A stretch of DNA of 64,000 nt from an uncultured Pelagibacteraceae bacterium (GCA_902582735.1 CACHTB010000003.1:1-64000), one strand, 5' to 3'. Positions 51,935-63,289 are shown, counted from the first letter of the stretch. The notes: generated by a model from the sequence alone, not told the origin. Numbers and translations: made by a program.

Positions 51935-52937
51935 TATTTATATCAGAATAAGCCTTAACTATTTTAGATACTAAAGGGTGTCTGACAACATCTGAATGAT
52001 CAAAATCTATAATTGATATTTCACTTAAATTACCTAATATTTTTTTTGATCTATTCAAACCTGATAAATTTTTATTTGGAAGATCTATTTGAGATGGATC
52101 TCCATTTATTACAATCTTTGAATTTTCTCCAATTCTAGTTAAAAACATTTTTATTTGAGTATCAGTTGCATTTTGAGCTTCATCCAAAATTGCAAATGAA
52201 TTTTTTAGAGTTCTACCTCTCATAAAGGCTAAAGGTGCAATCTCTATATCTCCAATTTCTATTTTTTTTTGTATTTTTTCAAAATCTAAAAGATCATAAA
52301 GAGAGTCATACAATGGCCTTAGGTACGGATCTACTTTTTCTCTCATGTCACCAGGCAAAAAACCTAGTCTTTCTCCTGCTTCCACCGCGGGTCTTGATAA
52401 AATTATTCTCTCAATTTTCTTTTCCAAGAGCATAGTAAGGCCAACAGCTACAGCTAAAAAGGTTTTACCTGTGCCCGCAGGTCCTGCTGAAATAACTATA
52501 TCGCTCTCCCTTAACGCTCTAACATAGTTTTTTTGTTTTTCTGATCTAGGAATTACAGATTTTTTTGGTGTCTTAATAATATATTCAATATTTTTATTCG
52601 TATTGTTATTATTATTTTCTTTAATCATAAATTTATTAACCGATGAAATTATATCTTTTTTTTCAATATTTTCATTTGTAATAAATTGATTAGTTAAAAA
52701 CTGAATAGCATTTTTTACTAAATTATTTTTTTTTGGATCGCTTTTTATAAGAATTGAGTTTCCTCTTGAATAAATGCTGGTATTTGTTAACTTTTCTAAC
52801 TCTTTTAAGTTGTTATTAAATTCTCCAACAACACCTAATAGCAGATCATTATCTTGGAAAACTATACTCAGCGAATTATTATCTGAATAAACAAATTTAA
52901 GCTCTGTTTTAAAATTATTTTGTTTAAGATTTTTCAA
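51927..52937 (-). CDS. phoH: PhoH-family ATPase
   Basis: SAGPAGTGKTFLAVA, RPAVEAGERLGFLPGD, LDEAQNAT. Confidence 0.95.
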   Translation of the reverse strand: MKNLKQNNFKTELKFVYSDNNSLSIVFQDNDLLLGVVGEFNNNLKELEKLTNTSIYSRGNSILIKSDPKKNNLVKNAIQFLTNQFITNENIEKKDIISSVNKFMIKENNNNNTNKNIEYIIKTPKKSVIPRSEKQKNYVRALRESDIVISAGPAGTGKTFLAVAVGLTMLLEKKIERIILSRPAVEAGERLGFLPGDMREKVDPYLRPLYDSLYDLLDFEKIQKKIEIGDIEIAPLAFMRGRTLKNSFAILDEAQNATDTQIKMFLTRIGENSKIVINGDPSQIDLPNKNLSGLNRSKKILGNLSEISIIDFDHSDVVRHPLVSKIVKAYSDINND

Positions 52938-52938
52938 A

Positions 52939-54270
52939 TTAAGCTGCTACCATTTTTTTATCTAATTTTCCAAATAAACTGTTCTGATTAGAGTTTTCTA
53001 TTTTAACTTCTACCAACTTTCCTATAATGTCTTCTGATCCATCAAAGATAACTGAGGATAAATATTTATTTCTTCCAAAATATTTTTTTTGATTTTCTAA
53101 CTTATTTTCAACTAGAACTTCAATAGATTGTTTTTCCAAAGATTTATTAATTTGTATTTGATTATTGAATAATTTTTTTTGAATAATAATTAGTCTTTCT
53201 TTACAAATATCATTGTCAATTAACTCATAATTTGAGGCTGTTGTGCCTGGTCTTGGGCTAAAAATAAAAGAGAAAGAATTTATAAAATTTACTTTATCTA
53301 GCAATTTAAGAGTATCATTGAAATCATTTTCAGTTTCACCAGGATAACCAATTATAAAATCACTCGAGAATTTAATTTCATTATTAATATTTATTAATTT
53401 TTCATAAACTTTTAAATAGTCTTCAACTTTGTGCTTTCTATTCATCAAATGTAATATTTTATCTGAACCACTTTGAATTGGTAAATGTACAAATGGCATT
53501 AACTTTTTACTTGAAGAATAACAATCTATTAGGTCATCAGTCATGTCTCTTGGATGTGATGTTGTATATCTTACTCTTTTTAATTCAGAATACTGATCTA
53601 ATTTTTTTATCAAGTCAGAAATTCTGTACTCTTTGCCATTTTCAGAATAAGAGTATGCATTTACATTCTGACCTAATAGAGTAATTTCTCTAACACCATT
53701 TTTAATCAGCTCCTCGGATTCCTTTATTATTTGTTCAAAAGGCCTAGAATACTCCGGACCTCTAGTGTAAGGGACTACACAAAAATGACAAAACTTATCA
53801 CATCCCTCTTGGATTGTTAAGAAAGCTGAAATTTTACTATTGTCGTTTTTAATATCACCAAAATAATTAAACTTTGTTACGGTATCAAAATCCGTTTCAT
53901 CTATTTTTTTTTTTTTATACTGATTTAAAATTAAATCATTGATTTTATGATAAGCCTGAGGACCAATGACTATATCTATATAAGGTTCTCGTTTTAACAT
54001 TTCCTCATTCTCAGCTTGAGCAACACACCCAGCAACTACTACAATTGGTTTTTTTTTTCCTTTAAAACTTTTTTTAACTCTACCTATTTCATGGTAGACC
54101 TTCTCTTTTGCTTTATCTCGAATATGGCAAGTGTTTAATATATAACAATCAACATCGTTTTGATCTTCATTTCTAATATATCCAATATTTTTAATAGTGT
54201 CGTAGATTCGATTGGAGTCATATTCATTCATCTGACAACCAAAAGTTTTGATAAAAACTTTTTTTTGCAT
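52939..54270 (-). CDS. miaB: tRNA-2-methylthio-N6-dimethylallyladenosine synthase
   Basis: FIKTFGCQMNEYDS, GCDKFCHFCVVPYTRG. Confidence 0.97.
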   Translation of the reverse strand: MQKKVFIKTFGCQMNEYDSNRIYDTIKNIGYIRNEDQNDVDCYILNTCHIRDKAKEKVYHEIGRVKKSFKGKKKPIVVVAGCVAQAENEEMLKREPYIDIVIGPQAYHKINDLILNQYKKKKIDETDFDTVTKFNYFGDIKNDNSKISAFLTIQEGCDKFCHFCVVPYTRGPEYSRPFEQIIKESEELIKNGVREITLLGQNVNAYSYSENGKEYRISDLIKKLDQYSELKRVRYTTSHPRDMTDDLIDCYSSSKKLMPFVHLPIQSGSDKILHLMNRKHKVEDYLKVYEKLININNEIKFSSDFIIGYPGETENDFNDTLKLLDKVNFINSFSFIFSPRPGTTASNYELIDNDICKERLIIIQKKLFNNQIQINKSLEKQSIEVLVENKLENQKKYFGRNKYLSSVIFDGSEDIIGKLVEVKIENSNQNSLFGKLDKKMVAA

Positions 54271-54680
54271 TATTTATTTTTCTTGATACCGTAAAGTTCT
54301 AGTTTGTGATCAACTAATTCATAACCATATTTTTCAGCTACTTTTTTTTGCAATTTCTCAATCTCATCGTCAACAAATTCAATTATTTCACCTGTTTTGA
54401 TGTCAATTAAATGATCATGGTGACTTTCACTAAGTTGCTCATATCTTGCTTTTCCACCTTTAAAATCATGCTTTGCAACTATGCCTGCCTCTTCAAATAA
54501 TTTAACGGTTCTATAGACTGTAGCTATACTTATTTTTGAATCAATTTCTGAGACCCTGTTATAAAGCTCGTCAACATCTGGGTGATCTTGAGATTCACTC
54601 ATAACTTTTGCAATTATGCGTCTTTGATCTGTTAATTTTACACCTTTTGAAATACATTTTTGTTCTATTGTTTCAGACAT
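54270..54680 (-). CDS. fur: Fur-family transcriptional regulator
   Basis: GVKLTDQRRIIAKVM, ISIATVYRTVKLFEEAGIV, HHDHLIDIKTGEIIEF. Confidence 0.92.
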   Translation of the reverse strand: MSETIEQKCISKGVKLTDQRRIIAKVMSESQDHPDVDELYNRVSEIDSKISIATVYRTVKLFEEAGIVAKHDFKGGKARYEQLSESHHDHLIDIKTGEIIEFVDDEIEKLQKKVAEKYGYELVDHKLELYGIKKNK

Positions 54681-54687
54681 ACCTTAT

Positions 54688-55068
54688 TTAACTCGAATAA
54701 ATTGGATTTATCAAATCTTTTGTTAGCTTATCTTCGTTATCTAATTCAATTAAGTTTTTATAGTCATTTATGTTTTTTATATCCTTTGAAGTAAATCCTA
54801 CTAATTCAATTTTACTAGCTAGGGATAAGGCTTTAGCAATTGAGATTGAAGTTCTTAAACTTGAAAATTTTCCTGGTCCTTTATTAATATATATTTTTTT
54901 TAATTGATTAATATTTGTATCTTTTTCACTCAAGAATTTATTTAATAGAATCACTATTTTATCAAAATTTTCTCTACTGTTTGAATGCTCAGTAGTATAA
55001 GATTTATTATCTTTGATGATTGAAAAAAAAATTTTATTACTTGCAGCGTCAATTACTAAATTAGTCAT
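54688..55068 (-). CDS. tsaB: short TsaB-like protein
   Basis: LVIDAASNKIFFSI, INKGPGKFSSLRTSISIAKALS; only 126 aa. Confidence 0.82.
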   Translation of the reverse strand: MTNLVIDAASNKIFFSIIKDNKSYTTEHSNSRENFDKIVILLNKFLSEKDTNINQLKKIYINKGPGKFSSLRTSISIAKALSLASKIELVGFTSKDIKNINDYKNLIELDNEDKLTKDLINPIYSS

Positions 55069-56071
55069 AATTAATTTATTACTATTGCAAACAAACCTAT
55101 ATGCAACCGAAAAAAAATACGAGAAAAATGAAAAAGGAATTTTGTCGCTTATGTATCATAGATTTGAAGAAAATAAGTATCCATCAACTAATATTAAGAT
55201 GGCTGTATTCAAAAAACATATGGAGATAATAAAAAAAAATAATTTTGAATTTTTTGATCCAAAAGATTTTGAGAAAGAATTTTATAATGTGAAAATTAAT
55301 AAAAAAATCCTTATTACAATAGATGATGCTTTTTTATCTTTCTATAAAAATGCTTGGCCTTTTCTGAAAGATAATCAAATTCCTTTTATTTTGTTTACAT
55401 CCACTGAAACTATAGGGAGTAATGGTTACATGACTATGGAACAATTAAAAGAAGTTGAAACCTATAGCTTTGCATATTTAGGAAATCATTCTCACTCTCA
55501 TGAATATATGGTAGAATTTGATTTTGAAAAATTCACAAAAGATATAAACAAATCTATTGATATTTTTAATACCCAATTTAATTATAATCCAATTTTTTTT
55601 TCATATCCTTTTGGTGAATATAGTTTAGAGCAAAAAAAATTTATTTCATCAAAGTTTAAATTTGCATTTGGCCAACACTCAGGCGTTATTGATCTTAATA
55701 AAGATCCATATGAATTACCAAGATTCCCAATAAATGAAAAGTATGGTGATCTTAAAAGATTTAAGTTTTTAATAAATTTACTTCCACTTCAGTACAATAA
55801 ACTCTCTCCAGAAGATAAACTGATTACCTACAATAACCCTCCAGAGATGACTGTTGAATTTTTTAAAGAACAAAAAAATTTAGGACAAATAAATTGTTTT
55901 TCTGATGAAGGAGGTTCTTGGGATAATACAAATATAAATTTGATAGAAAATAAGCTTAAAATTTACTTTAGAGAAAAATTTAATTTTAGAAGAGGAAGAA
56001 TTAACTGTTCCTTAAACGATATAGATGGCTGGAGATGGTTTGGTAGCCAATTTTCAGTAGATTTAAATTAA
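55013..56071 (+). CDS. polysaccharide deacetylase family protein
   Basis: LMYHRFEEN, ITIDDAFLSFYKNAWPFL, LGNHSHSHEYM, SYPFGEYS; start uncertain. Confidence 0.88.
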   Translation: MMIEKKILLLAASITKLVIINLLLLQTNLYATEKKYEKNEKGILSLMYHRFEENKYPSTNIKMAVFKKHMEIIKKNNFEFFDPKDFEKEFYNVKINKKILITIDDAFLSFYKNAWPFLKDNQIPFILFTSTETIGSNGYMTMEQLKEVETYSFAYLGNHSHSHEYMVEFDFEKFTKDINKSIDIFNTQFNYNPIFFSYPFGEYSLEQKKFISSKFKFAFGQHSGVIDLNKDPYELPRFPINEKYGDLKRFKFLINLLPLQYNKLSPEDKLITYNNPPEMTVEFFKEQKNLGQINCFSDEGGSWDNTNINLIENKLKIYFREKFNFRRGRINCSLNDIDGWRWFGSQFSVDLN

Positions 56072-57202
56072 GTTTTTCAATTTTTTTGTTGTTGGCAAAA
56101 TTTTGACATCGTCAAATTCGGTAAGAGAATTCTGCTGAATAATTTTTTTTAATATTTTTGTATATTCAATGCCAGTTTCAGCATATTTATCCAAATAATT
56201 TACAAGCAGAAGGCTATTTAGTTTTCCTTCATTATCTCTTTGAATTGCTCTTTCAAGTCTAAATTCTTTATATCCCGAATGTGTATTTAAATTTCTTTGA
56301 TACGCCTTCACAGACGCCTTTAAGACTTTAAACTTTGCAACCTTATGCTTTGAATCTCCATCTGCTCCAGTTGGTTTAATTCCTTCACCAGACCAAGTCC
56401 ATTGTCCAAAAAGTGCATTTCCCTCTTGTGCAAATCTTGATGTACCCCATCCTGTCTCTTTAGCTGCTTGAGCGATTGCTAATGAAACTGGTATTTCATC
56501 CATTCTTATTTTTAGCGTTGAAAAATCGTAACCTTTGACACCATATTGCTTAAATTTTTTTGATAGCCACTCTTTCTCTGTTTTTGAATTATTATTTTTA
56601 TTTAAGATAGCGAAAAGCTTTTTCCTATCTAAACGAATTTTTGTGTTCTCCTCAATTATCAAAGGAAGTACAATTTGTATGAATAAATTCTTTCTCTTTT
56701 TTGTATTTTCTATTTTTTTCATTTCTTTGGGTAAATGATCAATAGAATTTCCAATGTTTACTACTTTTGTTTCTTTAACATTTTGAAGATTATATTTTGT
56801 ATCCTTAAATAATTGCTCGATAGTAGATGCACTTAATCTGGAAGTATTTAAATTATTTTCATCAGAATTAAATACGTCTATGTCGTCAAATACGTTTTCC
56901 AAGTTTGTTTCTTCGTCAACGTTTTCTTTTTTAAATATTTCTTTATTATTAAGTATTAAATCAAAATTTTTTTTTGATATATTCGACACTTCTATATTGG
57001 CTCTGAAGTTTTCATCCATAAAATCAGTCATCACAGGTAAACCAAAAAAAATCAAAATAACAATACCACTCGCTAAGGAAAACTTAGATAAACTCTTGTA
57101 ATCTTTTTTAAAAAAAGTTTTTTTATTTTTCTTTTTAAGACTTTTTAATTTAATTGAGTTTGGTTTTATGAAAATTGTTTCATTTCTATTTTTTTTGGGC
57201 AT
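56063..57202 (-). CDS. Bax-like glucosaminidase
   Basis: PVSLAIAQAAKETGWGTSRFAQEGNALFGQWTW. Confidence 0.88.
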   Translation of the reverse strand: MPKKNRNETIFIKPNSIKLKSLKKKNKKTFFKKDYKSLSKFSLASGIVILIFFGLPVMTDFMDENFRANIEVSNISKKNFDLILNNKEIFKKENVDEETNLENVFDDIDVFNSDENNLNTSRLSASTIEQLFKDTKYNLQNVKETKVVNIGNSIDHLPKEMKKIENTKKRKNLFIQIVLPLIIEENTKIRLDRKKLFAILNKNNNSKTEKEWLSKKFKQYGVKGYDFSTLKIRMDEIPVSLAIAQAAKETGWGTSRFAQEGNALFGQWTWSGEGIKPTGADGDSKHKVAKFKVLKASVKAYQRNLNTHSGYKEFRLERAIQRDNEGKLNSLLLVNYLDKYAETGIEYTKILKKIIQQNSLTEFDDVKILPTTKKLKNLI

Positions 57203-57241
57203 AAATTAAGTATAATGATTATATAAAAATAGATTATTATT

Positions 57242-57787
57242 TTAAACTGCTAAAACTTCTTTAACTTCAGGAATGTAATGTGTGAGTAAATTTTGAACTC
57301 CTTGTTTTAACGTCATAGTTGAAGATGGGCAGCCCGAGCAACTTCCTTGTAATTCTACTTTGACTTTGCCATCTATAAATTCTTTAAATTTTATATCTCC
57401 ACCATCTTTTGCAACTGCAGGTCTAACTTTTGTTTCTAAAATGCGAATTATTTTTTTTTCAATTTCATTTAAATTTTCATCCGTTTTATTATTTTGACCT
57501 AATTTATCATGGATGCACTTATTCCCTTCAGCATAATACTCATTTATATAAGATATAATTATATGCTGCATATCATCCCAATTATTTTCATCTATCTTGT
57601 TAACTGATAAAAAATCTTCACCTAAAAAAATACCAGTTACACCGTTTATGGAGAGAATATTTCTTAACAAAGTATTTTTTGTATCTTCTTTATTAACTAT
57701 CTCTAAAGGTCCGTCATTTGAAACTGGACGCCCTGGTATGAACTTCAGCGAGTTAGGATTAGGTGTTTTTTGAGTTTGTACAAACAT
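57242..57787 (-). CDS. nfuA: NifU-family Fe-S scaffold protein (Nfu)
   Basis: MFVQTQKTPNPNSLKFIPG; VELQGSCSGCPSSTMTLKQGVQNLL. Confidence 0.95.
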   Translation of the reverse strand: MFVQTQKTPNPNSLKFIPGRPVSNDGPLEIVNKEDTKNTLLRNILSINGVTGIFLGEDFLSVNKIDENNWDDMQHIIISYINEYYAEGNKCIHDKLGQNNKTDENLNEIEKKIIRILETKVRPAVAKDGGDIKFKEFIDGKVKVELQGSCSGCPSSTMTLKQGVQNLLTHYIPEVKEVLAV

Positions 57788-57824
57788 TATTACAATATAA
57801 TAACTAAAATAATATTTTAAATAG

Positions 57825-58826
57825 TTAAAAACCGATTATTTTCTTCATCTCTCTAACTTTATTTTCAGCCATATCATTTGCTTTTTCTGCTCCGGCTAAT
57901 AAAATTTTGTCTAGATAATCAGGATCATTTAATAATTTATTTATTTCATTTGCTATTGGAGAAATTTTATCAATTAGTTGTTCAGAAAGACTTGTTTTAA
58001 ACTCAGAAAAATTTTTGCCACCAAACTCCTTCAAAGTACTATTAATATTTTGATCTTTTAAACTTGAGTATATTCCAAGTAAATTTTCCGCCTCAGGTCT
58101 ATTTTCTAATTCTTCAACAATATTAGGTATAGGATGTGGATCTGTTTTTGCTTTTTTGATTTTATTAATTATTAAATCTTTACTGTCTTTCAGATTTATT
58201 CTACTTAAATCTGATACATCTGATTTACTCATTTTTTTTGAACCATCCTTTAAACTCATAATTCTGGAAAATTGTTTTTGTATTAATGGTTCAGGAGGAA
58301 CTAGGAAATCTTCAACATTATAATCGTTATTGAATTTTTGGGCAATATCGCGACAAAGTTCTAAATGTTGCTTTTGATCATCACCAACTGGTACATGTGT
58401 TGCATCATACAACATAATATCTGCAGCCATAAGAATAGGATAGATGTAAAGACCGACGCTCGCTTTCTCCTTATCTTTTCCTGCTTTTTCCTTAAACTGT
58501 GTCATCCTATTAACCCAGCCCATTCTGGCAATACAACTCAATATCCAAGAACCCTCTGAGTGTGCGGGAACTAAAGATTGGTTGAATAAAATACTTTTAT
58601 TTGGATTAAGTCCACTTGCAATGAAAGTTGCAGTTGTTTCTCTAATATTATTTTTAAGTTCTTTTGGATTCTGTTTTAAAGTAATTGCGTGCAAGTCAAC
58701 AACACAGTATATGCAATTATTTTCTTTTTCATTCTGCAGTTCTACAAAATTTTTTATTGCTCCTAAATAATTTCCTAAATGCAGATTTCCTGTTGGCTGG
58801 ACTCCTGAAAAAATTTTTTTAACCAT
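57825..58826 (-). CDS. trpS: tryptophanyl-tRNA synthetase
   Basis: [26 protein letters not shown]. Confidence 0.97.
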   Translation of the reverse strand: MVKKIFSGVQPTGNLHLGNYLGAIKNFVELQNEKENNCIYCVVDLHAITLKQNPKELKNNIRETTATFIASGLNPNKSILFNQSLVPAHSEGSWILSCIARMGWVNRMTQFKEKAGKDKEKASVGLYIYPILMAADIMLYDATHVPVGDDQKQHLELCRDIAQKFNNDYNVEDFLVPPEPLIQKQFSRIMSLKDGSKKMSKSDVSDLSRINLKDSKDLIINKIKKAKTDPHPIPNIVEELENRPEAENLLGIYSSLKDQNINSTLKEFGGKNFSEFKTSLSEQLIDKISPIANEINKLLNDPDYLDKILLAGAEKANDMAENKVREMKKIIGF

Positions 58827-58830
58827 AAAG

Positions 58831-60360
58831 TTAATGTTTTATTTTAATATCTGATAATTTGAAAGCTTTAGTGACTATAGATATTAAAATATACATTACA
58901 AAAGTTATAATTACTAAAATAATAATACATAAAAATTTATAATTATTCTCATAAGTCAGAAATTCAGAAAAAAATTTAATTAAATATAAAAATATACTCA
59001 AAGTGATAAAATTAGAAAAAAGTATTTTTAGCATTGAAAAATAAAAATTACTTGAAAAGTTAAAATAGTTTTTATTGATGACTATAATCATTAAAATTAT
59101 ACCATTTAACCAAGAAGATATTGTTGTTGCAATTGGAATAATTATAAACCCCATTTTTTTAAAGAAAATCACACTAATAAAAATATTAACCACTACTGAT
59201 AACACAGATATTTTAAATGGAGTATTAGTATCATTTCTAGCAAACAAAAAACTGGAAAATATCTTGATCAATGAAAATGCAGGTAATCCAAGAGAGAAAT
59301 AAAATAACGCTTTAGCCGAATTTTTTACACTTTCAATATCAAATGATCCGTATCCAAATAATGATGAAGTTATTTCCTCTGAGGCAAAAATCAAAGCAAA
59401 TGATGCTGGCAAACTTAAAAATAAACTTAATTCTAAAGCTTTATTTTGTATTTCTGAAATTTTTAATTTATCTTCTGTTTGAACATATTTGCTTAAATTT
59501 GGAAGTATGACTGTACCTATTGCTATCCCTGCTATTGCAAGATTAATTTGATAAATTCTATCTGCATAATATAAATATGACACTGCACTTGCTTGAAATG
59601 AGGCAATAATAGTACCAACTAAAATATTTATTTGAGTTACGCCTGAAGCGAAAATGCTTGGCAAGAGCTTTTTAAAGAATAATTTTATATTATCATTTAA
59701 TTTAATTTTTAAATTAAAATTGGGTAAATAAAATTTTCTTACAAAAAAAATAAGAAATATAAACTGTACTAAACCAGCAACAGATACAGAGTATGATAGA
59801 TAATAAACTAATGTGTCTCCAAACTTATTTGCAAAGATTAAACACAGTATTAATAGGACATTTAAAATTATTGGCGCAGCTGCTGCAGCTGCAAATTTGT
59901 TATGAGAGTTTAAAATTGCCGATAAAAAAGAAGCAAGGCAAATAAAAAGTAAAAAAGGAAAAGTAAGTCTTGTTAAATTTATAGCTAATTGCATTTTTTC
60001 GTTATCATCACTGAAACCAGGTGCTATAATTTTTACAAATCCTGGCATAAAAATTTCAATCAAAATGGTAGTAAGTAAAAGAAAGAAAACTAGTAAATTA
60101 AAAACTGAATTAGCAAACTCTTTGGCTTTATCCTTTCCTTTGATAAGTTCAGCAGAGTAAGATGGAACAAAAGCTGCATTAAATGTTCCTTCAGAAAATA
60201 ACCTTCTAAAAGTGTTTGGAATCCTGAATGCTACAAAAAAAGCATCAGCTAATGGCCCAGAACCTAGATACAGGGCTATAAAAAAATCTCTGACATAACC
60301 AAGTACTCTACTTATCAAAACAAAAAAACTAAATGTGCCAGTTGACTTAATTATGTTCAT
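58831..60360 (-). CDS. murJ: lipid II flippase MurJ
   Basis: [47 protein letters not shown]. Confidence 0.96.
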   Translation of the reverse strand: MNIIKSTGTFSFFVLISRVLGYVRDFFIALYLGSGPLADAFFVAFRIPNTFRRLFSEGTFNAAFVPSYSAELIKGKDKAKEFANSVFNLLVFFLLLTTILIEIFMPGFVKIIAPGFSDDNEKMQLAINLTRLTFPFLLFICLASFLSAILNSHNKFAAAAAAPIILNVLLILCLIFANKFGDTLVYYLSYSVSVAGLVQFIFLIFFVRKFYLPNFNLKIKLNDNIKLFFKKLLPSIFASGVTQINILVGTIIASFQASAVSYLYYADRIYQINLAIAGIAIGTVILPNLSKYVQTEDKLKISEIQNKALELSLFLSLPASFALIFASEEITSSLFGYGSFDIESVKNSAKALFYFSLGLPAFSLIKIFSSFLFARNDTNTPFKISVLSVVVNIFISVIFFKKMGFIIIPIATTISSWLNGIILMIIVINKNYFNFSSNFYFSMLKILFSNFITLSIFLYLIKFFSEFLTYENNYKFLCIIILVIITFVMYILISIVTKAFKLSDIKIKH

Positions 60361-60410
60361 AAATCATATTAGTCTTAATTTAGATCTAATTGTATATTTA
60401 AATATCCAAA

Positions 60411-62699
60411 ATGAAGAAAGTTAAAATAGAACATTATTCTGATAAAGAAGCTCTTGATTTTCATACCAATGAAAAATCAGGAAAAATTGAAATAAATTCA
60501 TCGAAGCCGATGACTACTAAAAGAGATTTGGCTCTCGCTTATTCTCCAGGAGTTGCTGCTCCAGTTAAAGCCATCGCAGAAAATCCTGACCTTGCTTATG
60601 AATATACCACTAAAGGTAATTTAGTTGCAGTAATTAGTAATGGCTCTGCAATCCTTGGTCTTGGTAATTTAGGAGCTGTTGCATCAAAACCCGTAATGGA
60701 AGGAAAAGCAGTTTTATTTAAAAGATTTGCGGATATTGATTCTATAGATTTAGAAATAGAATCAAACGATACTAACGAAATTATAAATTCAATTAAGAAT
60801 TTTTCAAAAAGTTTTGGAGGTATTAACTTAGAAGATATCGCTGCTCCAGACTGCTTCGTCATAGAAGAAAAACTAAAAGAAATTTTAGATATTCCTGTTT
60901 TTCATGATGATCAACATGGCACTGCAATTATTACAACTGCAGCACTAATTAATGCAGTAGACATTGCAAAAAAGAATTTAAAAAAAATTAAAATTGTAAT
61001 CAATGGAGCGGGTGCTGCAGCTATGGCTTGTGCTAACTTATTTAAAAGCTCAGGTGTTCCTCAAAAAAATATTACTATGTTAGATAGAAAAGGAGTGATT
61101 TACAGAGGGAGAGAGAGTCTAAATCAATGGAAATCAGCTCATGCAGTTGATACAAAAAATAGGACATTGTCTGAAGCTATTGATGGCGCAGATGTTTTTT
61201 TAGGATTATCTGCTGCAGGCGCTCTTAAAAAAGAGATGGTTAAAAGAATGGCAAAAAACCCGATAATTTTTGCGTGCGCTAACCCAGATCCAGAAATTAC
61301 TCCAGAACAAGTGGAAGAAGTTAGAAAAGATGCAATAATTGCTACAGGTAGATCAGATTATCCCAACCAAGTAAACAACTTAATCGGATTTCCATATATA
61401 TTTAGAGGGGCATTAGATGTAAGAGCGAAGACGATTAATGAGGAAATGAAAACTGCTGCAGCAGACGCAATTGCAAAACTTGCAAGAGAAATTGTGCCTG
61501 AGGAGGTGGCTGCTGCAATGGGAGGTGAAACACCTTCTTATGGAAAAGAATATATTATACCCTCTACATTTGATCCACGTTTAATTAGTGTTATTCCAGT
61601 TGCAGTAGCAAGAGCTGCGATGTCAAGTGAAGTTGCTAGAAAAAATATTGAAAATTTTGATATATATTCCGAGCAACTTAAACAAAGATTGGATCCATCT
61701 GTAACTATTATGCAAGGAATTAACTCAAAAATTAAAAAAAATAAAAAAAGAGTTGTATTTGCAGATGGGGAAGATGAAAATACACTTAAAGCTGCAATAG
61801 CTTTTAAAAATAGTAATCTAGGAACACCTATCATCGTTGCAAAAGAAAAAGTTGTCAAAGAGAGGTTAAAAGAAATTGGTTATGGGGAAAATTTTGATAT
61901 TGAAATTGTGAATTCAACTAAAAAAGACAAAAGAGAAAAATATGTAAACTATTTATTTAAAAAATTGCAAAGAGAAGAAGGATTACTAGAGCGAGATTGT
62001 GATCGGATGGTAAGAAATGATAGAGTAATATGGGGATCTTGTATGGTAGCATGTGGAGATGCAGATGCAATGGTAACTGGAAATACAAGAAGATATGCAC
62101 AGTCTCTTGAAAAAATTAAAAAAGTTGTTGAACCAAGGCCTGGTGAAATAATGTTTGGGTTAAATATGGTTGTAAATAAAGGGAAAACTGTGTTTATTGG
62201 AGATACTAGCGTACATGAATATCCAACATCTGAACAATTGGCTAAAATAGCGATTTCAGCTGCAAGAGTAGTAAGACTTTTTGGTTTCGATCCTAAAGTT
62301 GCCTTCCTCTCTCATTCAACTTTTGGACAACCATTAACTAGCAGAACAAAACACATCAGAGATGCTGTTGAAATTTTAAAAAATAAAGAAGTTGATTTTA
62401 AATTTGATGGAGACATGCAGCCAGATGTAGCTTTAAATAATGAGTATGCGGATCTTTATCCTTTTTCAGAAATTGTTGGTAAGGCGAATATATTAATTAT
62501 GCCAGGACAGCATAGTGCAACTATTTCTCATAAAATGATGAAGTCTTTAGGTGGTGCTAAGGTGATTGGTCCTTTGTTAATTGGTTTGGGACAACCAATT
62601 GAAATTGCTCCACTAAGATCCTCTACTTCTGACATATTAAATTTAGCCTCTGTTGCAGCGTATTCTGCAGGAGTAATTAATTATAAAAAACCAAATTAA
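60411..62699 (+). CDS. maeB: NADP-dependent malic enzyme with phosphotransacetylase-like C-terminal domain
   Basis: AYSPGVAAPVKAI, FHDDQHGTAII; C-terminal PTA-like region. Confidence 0.96.
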   Translation: MKKVKIEHYSDKEALDFHTNEKSGKIEINSSKPMTTKRDLALAYSPGVAAPVKAIAENPDLAYEYTTKGNLVAVISNGSAILGLGNLGAVASKPVMEGKAVLFKRFADIDSIDLEIESNDTNEIINSIKNFSKSFGGINLEDIAAPDCFVIEEKLKEILDIPVFHDDQHGTAIITTAALINAVDIAKKNLKKIKIVINGAGAAAMACANLFKSSGVPQKNITMLDRKGVIYRGRESLNQWKSAHAVDTKNRTLSEAIDGADVFLGLSAAGALKKEMVKRMAKNPIIFACANPDPEITPEQVEEVRKDAIIATGRSDYPNQVNNLIGFPYIFRGALDVRAKTINEEMKTAAADAIAKLAREIVPEEVAAAMGGETPSYGKEYIIPSTFDPRLISVIPVAVARAAMSSEVARKNIENFDIYSEQLKQRLDPSVTIMQGINSKIKKNKKRVVFADGEDENTLKAAIAFKNSNLGTPIIVAKEKVVKERLKEIGYGENFDIEIVNSTKKDKREKYVNYLFKKLQREEGLLERDCDRMVRNDRVIWGSCMVACGDADAMVTGNTRRYAQSLEKIKKVVEPRPGEIMFGLNMVVNKGKTVFIGDTSVHEYPTSEQLAKIAISAARVVRLFGFDPKVAFLSHSTFGQPLTSRTKHIRDAVEILKNKEVDFKFDGDMQPDVALNNEYADLYPFSEIVGKANILIMPGQHSATISHKMMKSLGGAKVIGPLLIGLGQPIEIAPLRSSTSDILNLASVAAYSAGVINYKKPN

Positions 62700-63289
62700 T
62701 TTTTAATTATTCTAAGATCTTCTACAAGTAATATACTTGAAATTACATCTTCGACATCGAGAATTTGTTTTGCTTCATTAATAACTTCTGCTCTTTCTTC
62801 GTCATTTTCAGCAATACCATAAATATAAATTTTTTTTTTATGAGTATCTATATTGTAATTAGCAGACTTTATTTTTTTACTAGCAATCATAGCTGTACGT
62901 AATTGTGAAGTAATCAAAAGATCTTTTGCAGATTGTTGAAAGTTAAACTTCTCTTTTATCTTAAGATCATTTTTAACCGATCTTGCACCTTTTATTTCCC
63001 AAGCTAATTTTGTTATTTTTAATTTTTCTTCAGTTGTTTCAACCTTGCCAGTTATGAATATTCTTCCATCTATAACTTTTGGCTTAACAGATAAAAAGTA
63101 CTTTCCATCCATATTTATAATTTTAGCACTCAAATTTTTTTGCATTATATTATCATCTATCTGAGTTCCTATAGTTCTTGGATCTGTTGCAATTGATACT
63201 CCGGTACCAAGAACACCAGTTGAAGAAGCACCCACACATCCGTTTAAAATTATTAATAATGTTAATAGATAAAATTTATTTTTTATCAT
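62696..63289 (-). CDS. BON-domain lipoprotein
   Basis: Lipobox LLIILNGC; two BON-like repeats (VIDGRIFITGKVETTEEK..). Confidence 0.85.
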   Translation of the reverse strand: MIKNKFYLLTLLIILNGCVGASSTGVLGTGVSIATDPRTIGTQIDDNIMQKNLSAKIINMDGKYFLSVKPKVIDGRIFITGKVETTEEKLKITKLAWEIKGARSVKNDLKIKEKFNFQQSAKDLLITSQLRTAMIASKKIKSANYNIDTHKKKIYIYGIAENDEERAEVINEAKQILDVEDVISSILLVEDLRIIKN

